Positions 28,299 through 37,466 of a stretch of 64,000 bases of DNA are shown piece by piece; positions within the stretch are counted from its first letter, which is position 1, and every line of letters begins with the position of its first letter. Both the position numbers and the translations under genes were made by a program. Origin of the DNA: Candidatus Fimimorpha excrementavium (GTDB taxonomy: Bacteria > Bacillota > Clostridia > Lachnospirales > Lachnospiraceae); NCBI GenBank assembly GCA_018710785.1, contig DVJD01000074.1, positions 32,011 to 96,010 on the forward strand, written 5' to 3'. The notes under the pieces were generated by a model. That model searched no databases and was not told where the DNA came from. It saw only the letters and a program-made list of their open reading frames with translations.

Positions 28299-29511
28299 AA
28301 GCCGTATCAGTTATCTTTTGGAATTTCTCCATACGTATTTGGTCTTGCTGGCGCTGATGACGATTCCCATCGGTATCCAAACGTATACGTCCCCCTGGGT
28401 TCTTCTGGGAAAGACCTTGTTTATTCTGGCCGCCATCATCATCCTATTTTTTGCTGAGCGCCATTGCCGGAGCATCTTCACCTTTTTTCTCATATGCCTC
28501 CCGCTCCTGGTCATTCCATATCTGATCCGAACAAATGGCATCGATTTTGCCTACCAGCTGGCTGCCGTCATTATTCTCATTGTATCGTATACCATCTGCC
28601 GCCTTGGCAGCAGCACTCCCTGGATGCAGGAACCAAGCATTTACTATGAGGCACTGTTCCTTGTGATTTATTTCCTTGGAATCTACTTAAAAAATGAATG
28701 GCTCCAAAACTGTATGATTTATTATGCCATGGGGTATCTTCTTCTGATACTGATCTACACCAATATCTCAAATATGGGACGGTTTCTGCGTCTCAACAGG
28801 GATGTGGCAAACCTCCCCGCCGGGCAAATCAAATCGGTCAACCGGATTATTCTTTTGATTCTGTCCGTCATAACCATCGCGGCCATGATTCTGGTTCCGC
28901 TCAGCGGCCTCGGCAATGTGATCACCGGCCTCGGCAATGCCGTCTTTCAGTTCATCCGCTGGTTCATCGGTCTTTTTACCTCCCGCGACGATCCCTCAGC
29001 ACCGGCGCTGATCGAGACGCCGCAGTTTGAGCTGCCGGATCTCGAACCCTCCGATACCGGCGCAAGCAGCTTTTGGCTGTGGGAGTTTCTCACCGCCGCC
29101 GCCTTTTTTGCCGCTTCGGCCGCTTTGGTGGCAGCCGTTATCTTTGGAATCTACTATCTGGTCCGGCATTTTTACCGTCCGGCATCGGACGGCGATGAGA
29201 AGCTGTTTATAAAAAAGGCACCCTTTGAGGAAACCCGCACCTCCCTGCCCAAATCCTCTCTGAAAAAGGCGGAAAAGCTGGGCAGAGATCCCAACGGAAC
29301 CGTAAGAAGAATTTATAAAAAGACCATCCTGAAACATGCGGATGAAACGCCTCCTGAATTTTTTACGCCAAAAGAACTGGAAGAATTCTCAAACCTTCCG
29401 GACACAGAGGATTCCAGGAGACTCCACTGTCTCTATGAACAGGCGCGCTACAGCGCCCATGGCGTGACGAAAGAGGAGGCCGCTGCCGCCAAAAACTTAC
29501 ACATTTCTTAG
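28288..29511 (+). CDS. TgpA-like membrane protein with DUF4129-type tail but no transglutaminase domain
   Basis: 407 residues. Six membrane segments lie in the first 235 residues, a seventh at about 275-300, then a cytoplasmic tail whose PNGTVRRIYKKTILKHADET ... FFTPKELEEF ... LYEQARYSAHG pattern resembles DUF4129. In the usual MoxR-DUF58-TgpA clusters a transglutaminase-like domain of about 150-200 residues sits between membrane segments six and seven; here there is only a linker of about 35 acidic, Pro-rich residues. GGGAGG precedes the ATG. Converges on the subtilase gene with a 15-base overlap of coding ends. Confidence 0.72.
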   Translation: MRFKSRISYLLEFLHTYLVLLALMTIPIGIQTYTSPWVLLGKTLFILAAIIILFFAERHCRSIFTFFLICLPLLVIPYLIRTNGIDFAYQLAAVIILIVSYTICRLGSSTPWMQEPSIYYEALFLVIYFLGIYLKNEWLQNCMIYYAMGYLLLILIYTNISNMGRFLRLNRDVANLPAGQIKSVNRIILLILSVITIAAMILVPLSGLGNVITGLGNAVFQFIRWFIGLFTSRDDPSAPALIETPQFELPDLEPSDTGASSFWLWEFLTAAAFFAASAALVAAVIFGIYYLVRHFYRPASDGDEKLFIKKAPFEETRTSLPKSSLKKAEKLGRDPNGTVRRIYKKTILKHADETPPEFFTPKELEEFSNLPDTEDSRRLHCLYEQARYSAHGVTKEEAAAAKNLHIS

Positions 29512-31179
29512 CCGATCAAAAATCTGATATGCATTCAGCGTTCCAAATCCCCACTCCCGATTGGGATATACCAGATCGGGGCGCCTGTCGGCGCCCCGGA
29601 TAAAAAATGTGCGCGCATCATTGGTATTGATATAGGGGCGGTTTCCAAGTCCCACCGCCCATTCCAAAAGAAGCGCTGCCGCTCCGGCCACATGGGCCGC
29701 CGCAATGCTGGAGCCGGTTTTTCTTACGAAGCGCTTATCTTTCCCCGGCCCATACACCATGACGCCCGGCGCCGTAATGTCCGGTTTGATCCTGTCATCC
29801 CTCGTATACCCCCTGCTGGAATGCTGATACAGACTTCCGTCGGCATGATTGTACGTACTTGTGCTGATCACCTGCCTGGCTGTGGCCGGAATACAAAGGG
29901 TGGTATACGGATCCGGACGCAAAAATACGGTATCCGGACTCAGGAACCCCTCCATGGGAAGCCACATATCATAACGGCCGGAAATAAGCAGAGAATTATA
30001 TACCTGTATGGTCCATACGCCCGGAGTCGGATCCTGGAACCGCATGACAATCAAAAAACTGCCGGATATGGGATCGACGATCTGATAATCGATATACACC
30101 ACTGATTTTTCAAAAATAAATGACGCCACTTCACTTCTTCCAAGTCTGGCCGGAATCCTTGGTATGCTTTCCCCCGTGGGCGACAAAAGAGCGATGGAAT
30201 AGACTTCCGGAGCCTGTGCCCAAAATTCAATGGAAAATCCCCGCTCCCCCTCTCCCACCCGCACTTCCACAGGTTCCATTTCCTGGTTCTGCGAAAACAT
30301 CCCCAGATAATGGTGGGACCGTCCTGTTTCATTTCCCGCTGCTGCCACCAGAATCGTTCCGATGTCGGCTCCCATATCATCCATGACTCTGGAAAGCGGT
30401 GTCGAACCGGTATGACCTCCCTGGTTGGACCCCACTCCCACACATACCACCAAAGGCAGCCGGAGACGCTGGGCCAGTTTTCTCAGATATGCCAGCCCCG
30501 TCATAATGTCATTTTCCTGATAAGCAACGGCATCTTCCCTCACAAAGAAAAAATCTCTCAGATATTTTTTTGCCGGTTTCAGCTTCACCATGGCTATTTT
30601 GGCATCTACGGCGGCTCCCGTAAACGTTCCGTCCTCTGTCATTTTTCCCGCAGCGATTCCGGCCAGGAATGTTCCATGGCCGTTTTCATCCAGGGACGGC
30701 ACCATCTGTTCCCCGTTTTCCGACTGAAGGGCTTCGTTAATCTCCCCTTCCAGATATTCACTTCCGTAATAAAATCCTTCCGGCGCGCTGCCCGACTGAT
30801 CGGCCTGATCCCATATGGCTGCAATTCTCGTCTTCCCGTCGCTTCCCAAAAATATGGGATTGCGGTAGTCGATTCCTGTATCTACAAATCCAATCAAAAC
30901 ATTGGCGCCGCTCAGATTCAGAATCGGCTGATTTTGAAGCGCGATGATGCCGGAGGCCTCCATGCTGCTTGTATCCAAAAGGCCAAATAGCTTTGGAATG
31001 GCAAAATAGGAATAGTTGTTAATAGACAGCTCCCTCCACGCGCGCGGCCAGTAATAAATTTCAAATCGATCCATGATATTGATGACACAGTCCCCCTGCT
31101 GTCTCCCGCCGCTGCCGTACTGAACGATGAAATCCAGATAATCTTCTGACAAAATCTGTGCTCTGCAAACCTGTTCCAT
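29497..31179 (-). CDS. S8 family subtilisin-like peptidase (Csp-like)
   Basis: 560 residues with no signal peptide, so intracellular or spore-associated. The triad is intact: Asp100 in GFVDTGID, His168 in ENGHGTFLAG, Ser491 in TGSSIAAAHVAGA. An N-terminal extension of about 85 residues precedes the catalytic core and a jelly-roll-like insert lies between His and Ser, as in the Csp germination proteases of Clostridia (CspA/B/C). It is not certain that it is a germination protease: Lachnospiraceae carry several such paralogues. Start at 31179 uses GGAGGG nine bases upstream. Confidence 0.85.
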   Translation of the reverse strand: MEQVCRAQILSEDYLDFIVQYGSGGRQQGDCVINIMDRFEIYYWPRAWRELSINNYSYFAIPKLFGLLDTSSMEASGIIALQNQPILNLSGANVLIGFVDTGIDYRNPIFLGSDGKTRIAAIWDQADQSGSAPEGFYYGSEYLEGEINEALQSENGEQMVPSLDENGHGTFLAGIAAGKMTEDGTFTGAAVDAKIAMVKLKPAKKYLRDFFFVREDAVAYQENDIMTGLAYLRKLAQRLRLPLVVCVGVGSNQGGHTGSTPLSRVMDDMGADIGTILVAAAGNETGRSHHYLGMFSQNQEMEPVEVRVGEGERGFSIEFWAQAPEVYSIALLSPTGESIPRIPARLGRSEVASFIFEKSVVYIDYQIVDPISGSFLIVMRFQDPTPGVWTIQVYNSLLISGRYDMWLPMEGFLSPDTVFLRPDPYTTLCIPATARQVISTSTYNHADGSLYQHSSRGYTRDDRIKPDITAPGVMVYGPGKDKRFVRKTGSSIAAAHVAGAAALLLEWAVGLGNRPYINTNDARTFFIRGADRRPDLVYPNREWGFGTLNAYQIFDRLRNV

Positions 31180-31279
31180 CTCGTTTTTCCCTCCACACAC
31201 TTATCCCATTGATATGCCCATACGATCCCAACTATTCATTCCAATCGGATGGGGAGAGAACATTTTTCGGGCAAAAAAT

Positions 31280-31339
31280 ATACTCCCTTCTAAGCGGCAA
31301 GTTTTTGTTCTTTCCCTTGTCTGCCCAGAAGGGAGCATA
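31280..31339 (-). terminator. clpX terminator
   Basis: Twelve-base arms TACTCCCTTCT and AGAAGGGAGCATA, followed on the minus strand by ATATTTTTTG. Lies about 40 bases after the ClpX-like stop. Confidence 0.75.
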
Positions 31340-31375
31340 TCAAATTTACAGCACTTTCTCCTTTTCAGGATTTGT

Positions 31376-32761
31376 CTATGCTCTCAGTTCGATGATCGGA
31401 CCTCCTGTATTTTCAATGTATTCTTTGGTAATCGTCACACGTCCGATATTATCATCCTTTGGAATCTCATACATAATATCCAGCATAAATTCTTCTATAA
31501 TCGCGCGCAGCGCTCTGGCTCCGGTATCCTTTTTCAGAGCTTTCTTCGCAATGGCATGGAGGGCATCCTCATCGAATCTGAGATCCACCTCGTCCATGGC
31601 CAGCAGTTTTTGGTACTGTTTTAAAATAGCATTTTTCGGCTCTTTCAGCACCTGCACCAGCCGATCCTCATCCAGAGCATCCAGAGAAAATACAATCGGA
31701 AGACGACCCAAAAATTCAGGTATCATTCCGAATTTTCTAAGGTCTTCAATCTCCACTTGGCGCAGAATATTGGGATCATGGTCATACTTGTCGCGCAGAT
31801 CTGCCTGGAATCCCATGGAGGAGGTACGGTTCAGCCGTTCTTTAATAATATCCTCCAAATCCGGAAATGCTCCGCCGCAGATAAACAGGATATTCTTTGT
31901 ATTGACCGTCTCCAACGGTACCATGGCATTTTTGCTGTTGGCGCCCACCGGCACCTCCACTTCGGCTCCTTCCAGCAGTTTTAAAAGTCCCTGCTGCACA
32001 GCCTCTCCGCTGACATCGCGGCTGGTGGTATTTTTCTTGCGCGCCAGCTTATCAATCTCATCGATGAAAATGATTCCATGTTCGGCCTTGGCCACATCAT
32101 TGTCAGCCGCTGCCAGAAGTTTGGAGACAACGCTTTCGATATCATCGCCGATATATCCGGCTTCTGTCAGGGATGTGGCATCTGCGATGGCAAGGGGAAC
32201 ATTCAAAAGCTTTGCCAGGGTCTTGACAAGATAAGTCTTTCCGGATCCTGTCGGTCCAATCATCAGCATATTGGACTTTTCAATCTCCACACCGTCCTTC
32301 CTATCTGCCGCGATTCTTTTGTAATGATTGTACACAGCCACTGATATGGCTTTCTTGGCATGTTCCTGTCCCACCACATATTCATTTAACTGTGCGTTAA
32401 TCTTATGGGGCGCCGGGATGGAGCGAATATCCAACACCGGCTGCTCCCCTTCTTTCTTTTTCTTAATCTTCTGTTTCTGAGGAACGGTGTTGGGCACATC
32501 TTCCATCTGAAATGACATATTTCCCATCCCCGGCGGCATTTGAAACATCATGCCAGGAAATCCGCCCTTTTCCACCTGGTCAAACGCCCTCTGCATACAG
32601 CTGTTGCAGATACAGATATTCCCCGGCATGGTAATCATCTTCCCCGCCTTGCTTTCCGGGCGGCGGCAGACATAGCACACCTTTTCATAATCATCTTCTT
32701 TATGACTATCAGAATGATTCTCTGTGTTTACTTCTTCCAATTCATCTTTATCTTCTGCCAT
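31376..32761 (-). CDS. clpX: ClpX-type AAA+ unfoldase, paralogue with extended linker
   Basis: 461 residues, longer than the usual 410-425. N-terminal zinc-binding domain with C29-C32 and C52-C55, then a Met/Gly-rich stretch (about 66-90) and Lys-rich linker absent from canonical ClpX. AAA+ core has GPTGSGKTYLVKTLA near 169, [13 protein letters not shown] near 235, pore loop GYIG (usually GYVG) and FICGGAF. The ClpP-contacting IGF tripeptide appears as MGF. No tig or clpP is next door, so this is probably a second ClpX. AAGGAG sits before the ATG at 32761; a promoter is visible upstream. Confidence 0.85.
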   Translation of the reverse strand: MAEDKDELEEVNTENHSDSHKEDDYEKVCYVCRRPESKAGKMITMPGNICICNSCMQRAFDQVEKGGFPGMMFQMPPGMGNMSFQMEDVPNTVPQKQKIKKKKEGEQPVLDIRSIPAPHKINAQLNEYVVGQEHAKKAISVAVYNHYKRIAADRKDGVEIEKSNMLMIGPTGSGKTYLVKTLAKLLNVPLAIADATSLTEAGYIGDDIESVVSKLLAAADNDVAKAEHGIIFIDEIDKLARKKNTTSRDVSGEAVQQGLLKLLEGAEVEVPVGANSKNAMVPLETVNTKNILFICGGAFPDLEDIIKERLNRTSSMGFQADLRDKYDHDPNILRQVEIEDLRKFGMIPEFLGRLPIVFSLDALDEDRLVQVLKEPKNAILKQYQKLLAMDEVDLRFDEDALHAIAKKALKKDTGARALRAIIEEFMLDIMYEIPKDDNIGRVTITKEYIENTGGPIIELRA

Positions 32762-32808
32762 ATATAAAATCTCCTTTTTGCAACTGCAGTTTTCTTTCAC
32801 TACGTTCC

Positions 32809-32837
32809 ATTATAGCCGAATGGAGGGGATGTTACAA
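32809..32837 (-). promoter_or_regulatory. clpX promoter
   Basis: TTGTAA (complement of 32832-32837), 17-base spacer, TATAAT (complement of 32809-32814), about 50 bases before the ClpX-like start. Confidence 0.65.
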
Positions 32838-32858
32838 GTAAAGAAAACATAAAAAAGA

Positions 32859-32887
32859 AAGAGGAACACCCCCAGGCATTTCCTCTT
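32859..32887 (-). terminator. ilvC terminator
   Basis: Arms AAGAGGAA and TTCCTCTT with a 13-base loop, then TCTTTTTTATG on the minus strand. Closes ilvN-ilvC. Confidence 0.7.
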
Positions 32888-32917
32888 CCCCTTTTCCATT
32901 CTATTTCACTGACAAAA

Positions 32918-33988
<1,071 letters not shown>

Positions 33989-34017
33989 TCAAATATCCCC
34001 GGCGAACCCCTGCGCTT

Positions 34018-34503
34018 TCAGTCTACGCAGCCCCTCGCCAGTCCCGTGATGCCAGTGCGTGCCAATTCCTTAATGTGGAACTTATCCAGCAGGCTGATGA
34101 ATGCCTCCAGTTTTCTCTGGTCTCCGGTCAGTTCAATCATCACCGAATCAAAGGCCACATCCACGATGCGCGCCCGGAAAATATCGGCAATCGCAATCAC
34201 CTGCTGACGTTCTTCCAAAGAGACACCGACTTTAATCAAAATCAGTTCACGGCAGACCGATTCTTCCAGGGGAAGCATCTTAATATCCACCACATCAATC
34301 AGCTTAGCCAGCTGCTTTTCGATCTGCTCCAAAGCTTCCGGCTCCCCGTTTGCCACAATGGTCATACGGGTGCGATTGGGGTTCTCTGTCTCACCGGCCG
34401 TGATACTGTCAATATTATAACCTCTTCTGCTGAACAGTCCGGCCACCCGGCTCAATACGCCGACCTGATTATCCAGCAGCAGGGATAAAACAACTTTACT
34501 CAT
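34018..34503 (-). CDS. ilvN: Acetolactate synthase small (regulatory) subunit
   Basis: 161 residues. N-terminal ACT domain (about 3-75) with DNQVGVLSRVAGLFSRRGYNIDS, the valine-binding region, followed by the ALS_ss C-terminal domain. It binds and regulates the catalytic subunit IlvB, whose gene is not in this window, so ilvN-ilvC is separated from ilvB here. GAGGTG before the ATG at 34503 supports the start; a sigma-A promoter lies just upstream. No T-box or leader peptide was recognised in the 160-base upstream gap. Confidence 0.94.
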   Translation of the reverse strand: MSKVVLSLLLDNQVGVLSRVAGLFSRRGYNIDSITAGETENPNRTRMTIVANGEPEALEQIEKQLAKLIDVVDIKMLPLEESVCRELILIKVGVSLEERQQVIAIADIFRARIVDVAFDSVMIELTGDQRKLEAFISLLDKFHIKELARTGITGLARGCVD

Positions 34504-34535
34504 AAACACCTCGTTTTGTTATCTCATTTTCATCC

Positions 34536-34564
34536 ATGATAACAGTGATAAACTTCTTTGTCAA
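34536..34564 (-). promoter_or_regulatory. ilvN-ilvC promoter
   Basis: TTGACA (complement of 34559-34564), 17-base spacer, TATCAT (complement of 34536-34541), about 35 bases before ilvN. Confidence 0.7.
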
Positions 34565-34664
34565 TGAATTTCAGCTATTTCCAGCATATCTATTGCGCAT
34601 ATACTTCCATAACCATCAGTTATATCTGATTTTCATGCCCGGACAAATGAACGTTTCCGGCAGA

Positions 34665-35834
34665 TTATGGCTCTTCGTAACTGACATCTGTAGGCTGCGC
34701 CTTCCCATCGATCCATACATATTTCACAGAGGTGCTTACCTCAAACGGGCATCCGTCTGTCACCACGATGTCGGCATCTTTTCCAACTTCCAGGGAACCG
34801 ACACGGTCTTCGATCCCGATATGTTTCGCCGGATGGATGGTGATCGCCTGAAGAGCATGGAATGGATCCATTCCCGCCTGGACTGCAAACCCTGCACAGA
34901 TCGGCAGATAACGCTGCGGAATCACCGGTGAATCCGTGATGATGGAAACCTGGCATCCTGCCCGATCCAAAATCCCGGGAGTCGCCCATGTTTTCTTCCT
35001 CACTTCGTATTTTGTCGCATTGTTGAATGTGGGCCCTACAGCCATGGGAATGTGTTCCGCTGCCAGCTGTTCTGCCGCCAGATGACCTTCGGTGCAGTGC
35101 TCCAGCGTCAGCTTCACATTAAATTCTTTCGCGATGCGGATCGCCGTAAACATATCATCCAGCTGATGGGCATGGGCCTTCAGCGGAATCTCCCGGCGGA
35201 TAACAGGAAGCAGTGCATTCAGTTTCATATCAAAGGGCGGGCGTTTTGTGACATCATCCCCGGCAGCCAGTATCCGTTCATTGTACTCTTTGGCCTTAAA
35301 CAGCATCTCCCGCAGTTTTGCGGCCGTGGACATGCGGGATGAATTTCCCTTATCCCGGTAAATACGCTTCGGATTTTCTCCAAAGGCACATTTCATGGCC
35401 GTTTCCTTTTTCACCACCATGTCATCCACACGGTTTCCGGCTGTTTTGATGGATGTAAACGTTCCTCCAAGCACGTTGGCGCTCCCCGGTCCCACACAGA
35501 CACAGGTCACGCCTGCCGCTGCCGCTTCCTTAAACGCGAAGTCTCCCGGCTTGATTCCGTCAATCCCGCGAAGCTGCGGAGAGAGAATATCTCCCATCTC
35601 GTTGTAATCCTGTCCCTCATATCCAATTCCATAGCCGTCTAACCCGATATGCCCGTGGGCTTCCACAAACCCCGGGTAAACCGATAACCCGGACACATCC
35701 ACCATTTCTGTGCCTTCCGGAACGTTCAAATCATTCCCGATGGCTGCTATTTTTCCTCCGTCCACCAAAATATCCGCCTGATAGGCTTCCGGGTGAATCG
35801 CATCGTGAATCATGCCATTTTTAATACAAAACAT
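34665..35834 (-). CDS. Amidohydrolase family protein
   Basis: 389 residues with the amidohydrolase composite: a small beta-sandwich at both ends around a TIM barrel. The first metal motif is altered to VEAHGHIGLDG near 60; further ligands lie in LKAHAHQLDD and LEHCTEGH near 220-250, and the final Asp in SIITDSPVIPQ near 300. This resembles the imidazolonepropionase-like amidohydrolases common in Clostridia, substrate unknown. Upstream ribosome site is GGAAGG. Stands between ilvN and xylB; no functional link is evident. Confidence 0.82.
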   Translation of the reverse strand: MFCIKNGMIHDAIHPEAYQADILVDGGKIAAIGNDLNVPEGTEMVDVSGLSVYPGFVEAHGHIGLDGYGIGYEGQDYNEMGDILSPQLRGIDGIKPGDFAFKEAAAAGVTCVCVGPGSANVLGGTFTSIKTAGNRVDDMVVKKETAMKCAFGENPKRIYRDKGNSSRMSTAAKLREMLFKAKEYNERILAAGDDVTKRPPFDMKLNALLPVIRREIPLKAHAHQLDDMFTAIRIAKEFNVKLTLEHCTEGHLAAEQLAAEHIPMAVGPTFNNATKYEVRKKTWATPGILDRAGCQVSIITDSPVIPQRYLPICAGFAVQAGMDPFHALQAITIHPAKHIGIEDRVGSLEVGKDADIVVTDGCPFEVSTSVKYVWIDGKAQPTDVSYEEP

Positions 35835-35892
35835 AGATATGTACCTTCCTTTCTTTCAGCCCCGTTTTTATTTTCTGTTTTCCGTTTCCGCT

Positions 35893-37365
35893 TTACTCCC
35901 CAAGGATGGGAAACAAATCTTTTAGCTTTGGATAAATCTGTCTGAACTTCTGATAGTTTTCCTCGTATTTTCTCACCAGTTCCGCATCCGGCTCTACGGT
36001 ATCGACCACCCGGACGATGGCCTCTGACGCTTCTTCCACAGACCGGTATTCTCCGCATCCCACAGCTGCCAAAATCGCCCCTCCATAGGACGGTCCTTCC
36101 TCACATGCCACCACATCCAGCCGAAGATTTAAGATATTCGCAATCATGGTCTTCCACAGGGCACTCTTTGCACCGCCGCCGCAGATTTTTGAACTTGTCA
36201 CAGTGATTCCGAGGCTCCTTGCCACTTCCAGGGAATCCCTCAGCGCAAATGCCACGCCTTCCAACACCGCCTGGGTCATGTCTTCTCTGGTGGTATCCAT
36301 GGTCATCCCGATGAAGGTGCCCCTTGCAGCCGGATCATTGTGGGGAGAACGTTCTCCCATGAGATAGGGAAGAAAATACACCTGATTATCCCCCAGTTTT
36401 TGGATCTTTTCCTGTTCCTTCTGGTACTCTCCGGTCTGCAGAATACCATCCATCCACCATTTGTTGCAGCTGGCGGCGCTCAGCATGCATCCCATCAAAT
36501 GATAGTGACCGTCGGCATGGGCAAATGCGTGGAGCGCATTATGACTGTCCACCTGAAATCTGTCGCTGGAAATAAATATGGTCCCGCTGGTGCCAAGAGA
36601 AATATTACACTTCCCTTCCCCCACGGTTCCTGTTCCCACAGCTGCCGCCGCATTGTCACCGGCCCCCGCGGCCACCTTTATCGGATAAGAGATCTCCAGG
36701 TATTCGGAAACTTCCGGCTTTAACGTACCGATGATTTCATAGCTCTCCACCACTTTCGGCATCTGCTCTCTCTGAATCCCGCAGATCTTCAGCATTTCAT
36801 CGGACCAGCATCTGTGTTTCACATCAAACAGCAGCATACCGGAAGCATCGGATGGGTCTGTCGTGTGGGCTCCGGTGAGACGATAGGCGATGTAATCTTT
36901 TGGAAGCATAATTTTTCTGATGCGCTTAAATTTTTCCGGTTCATGCTTCTTCACCCAGAGCAGTTTCGGCGCCGTAAAACCGGCAAAAGCAATGTTGGCC
37001 GTATACTGAGACAGACGATCTTTCCCTATAACCTGGTTCAGATACTCGGTCTCCTCTCCCGTTCTGCCGTCATTCCAAAGGATCGCCGGACGGATGACCT
37101 CATCCGCCTCATCCAGGATCACAAGTCCATGCATCTGTCCGCCAAAACTGATTCCCCCGATCTTCTCTTCCCCCCTGAGAGCAGTCAGCTCCTTCAATCC
37201 ATCCAGACAGGCGGAATACCAGTCCTGCGGATTCTGCTCTGACCAGCCGGGCTTCGGAAAAGAAATCGGGTATTCTCTGGAAACAATATTACGAATCTTT
37301 CCTTTTTCATCCATCATCAGCAGTTTCACCGCCGATGTTCCCAAATCAATCCCTATATACAGCAT
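35893..37365 (-). CDS. xylB: Xylulokinase
   Basis: FGGY-family kinase phosphorylating D-xylulose to xylulose 5-phosphate. 490 residues. ATP-site start GIDLGTSAVKLLMMDE, the xylulokinase-typical GGISFGGQMHGLVILD near 75, catalytic Asp in GAGDNAAAAVGTG near 235, and the second signature with MGERSPHNDPAARGTF near 330. Start at 37365 follows GGAGG. The isomerase gene upstream is separated by a hairpin terminator, so expression may be uneven. Pentulose specificity is inferred from close FGGY resemblance. Confidence 0.9.
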   Translation of the reverse strand: MLYIGIDLGTSAVKLLMMDEKGKIRNIVSREYPISFPKPGWSEQNPQDWYSACLDGLKELTALRGEEKIGGISFGGQMHGLVILDEADEVIRPAILWNDGRTGEETEYLNQVIGKDRLSQYTANIAFAGFTAPKLLWVKKHEPEKFKRIRKIMLPKDYIAYRLTGAHTTDPSDASGMLLFDVKHRCWSDEMLKICGIQREQMPKVVESYEIIGTLKPEVSEYLEISYPIKVAAGAGDNAAAAVGTGTVGEGKCNISLGTSGTIFISSDRFQVDSHNALHAFAHADGHYHLMGCMLSAASCNKWWMDGILQTGEYQKEQEKIQKLGDNQVYFLPYLMGERSPHNDPAARGTFIGMTMDTTREDMTQAVLEGVAFALRDSLEVARSLGITVTSSKICGGGAKSALWKTMIANILNLRLDVVACEEGPSYGGAILAAVGCGEYRSVEEASEAIVRVVDTVEPDAELVRKYEENYQKFRQIYPKLKDLFPILGE

Positions 37366-37409
37366 AATCGTTCCCTCCATATGTTCAAAGAAATAGAAAA
37401 CGGCAAAAA

Positions 37410-37446
37410 GCGTGCCCAGAACCCCTTCTGCCTGTTCTGGACACGC
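37410..37446 (-). terminator. Terminator between sugar isomerase and xylB
   Basis: Arms GCGTG(T/C)CCAGAAC and GTTCTGG(G/A)CACGC pair over 13 bases, then TTTTTG on the minus strand. Intrinsic terminator right after the isomerase stop; partial read-through into xylB is possible. Confidence 0.8.
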
Positions 37447-37466
37447 AATTGTGTCAGCATCCACTT

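Noticed and set aside
34504..34664. T-box or attenuator before ilvN-ilvC
   Set aside because: No specifier loop, T-box sequence or leader peptide; a plain sigma-A promoter sits 35 bases from ilvN.
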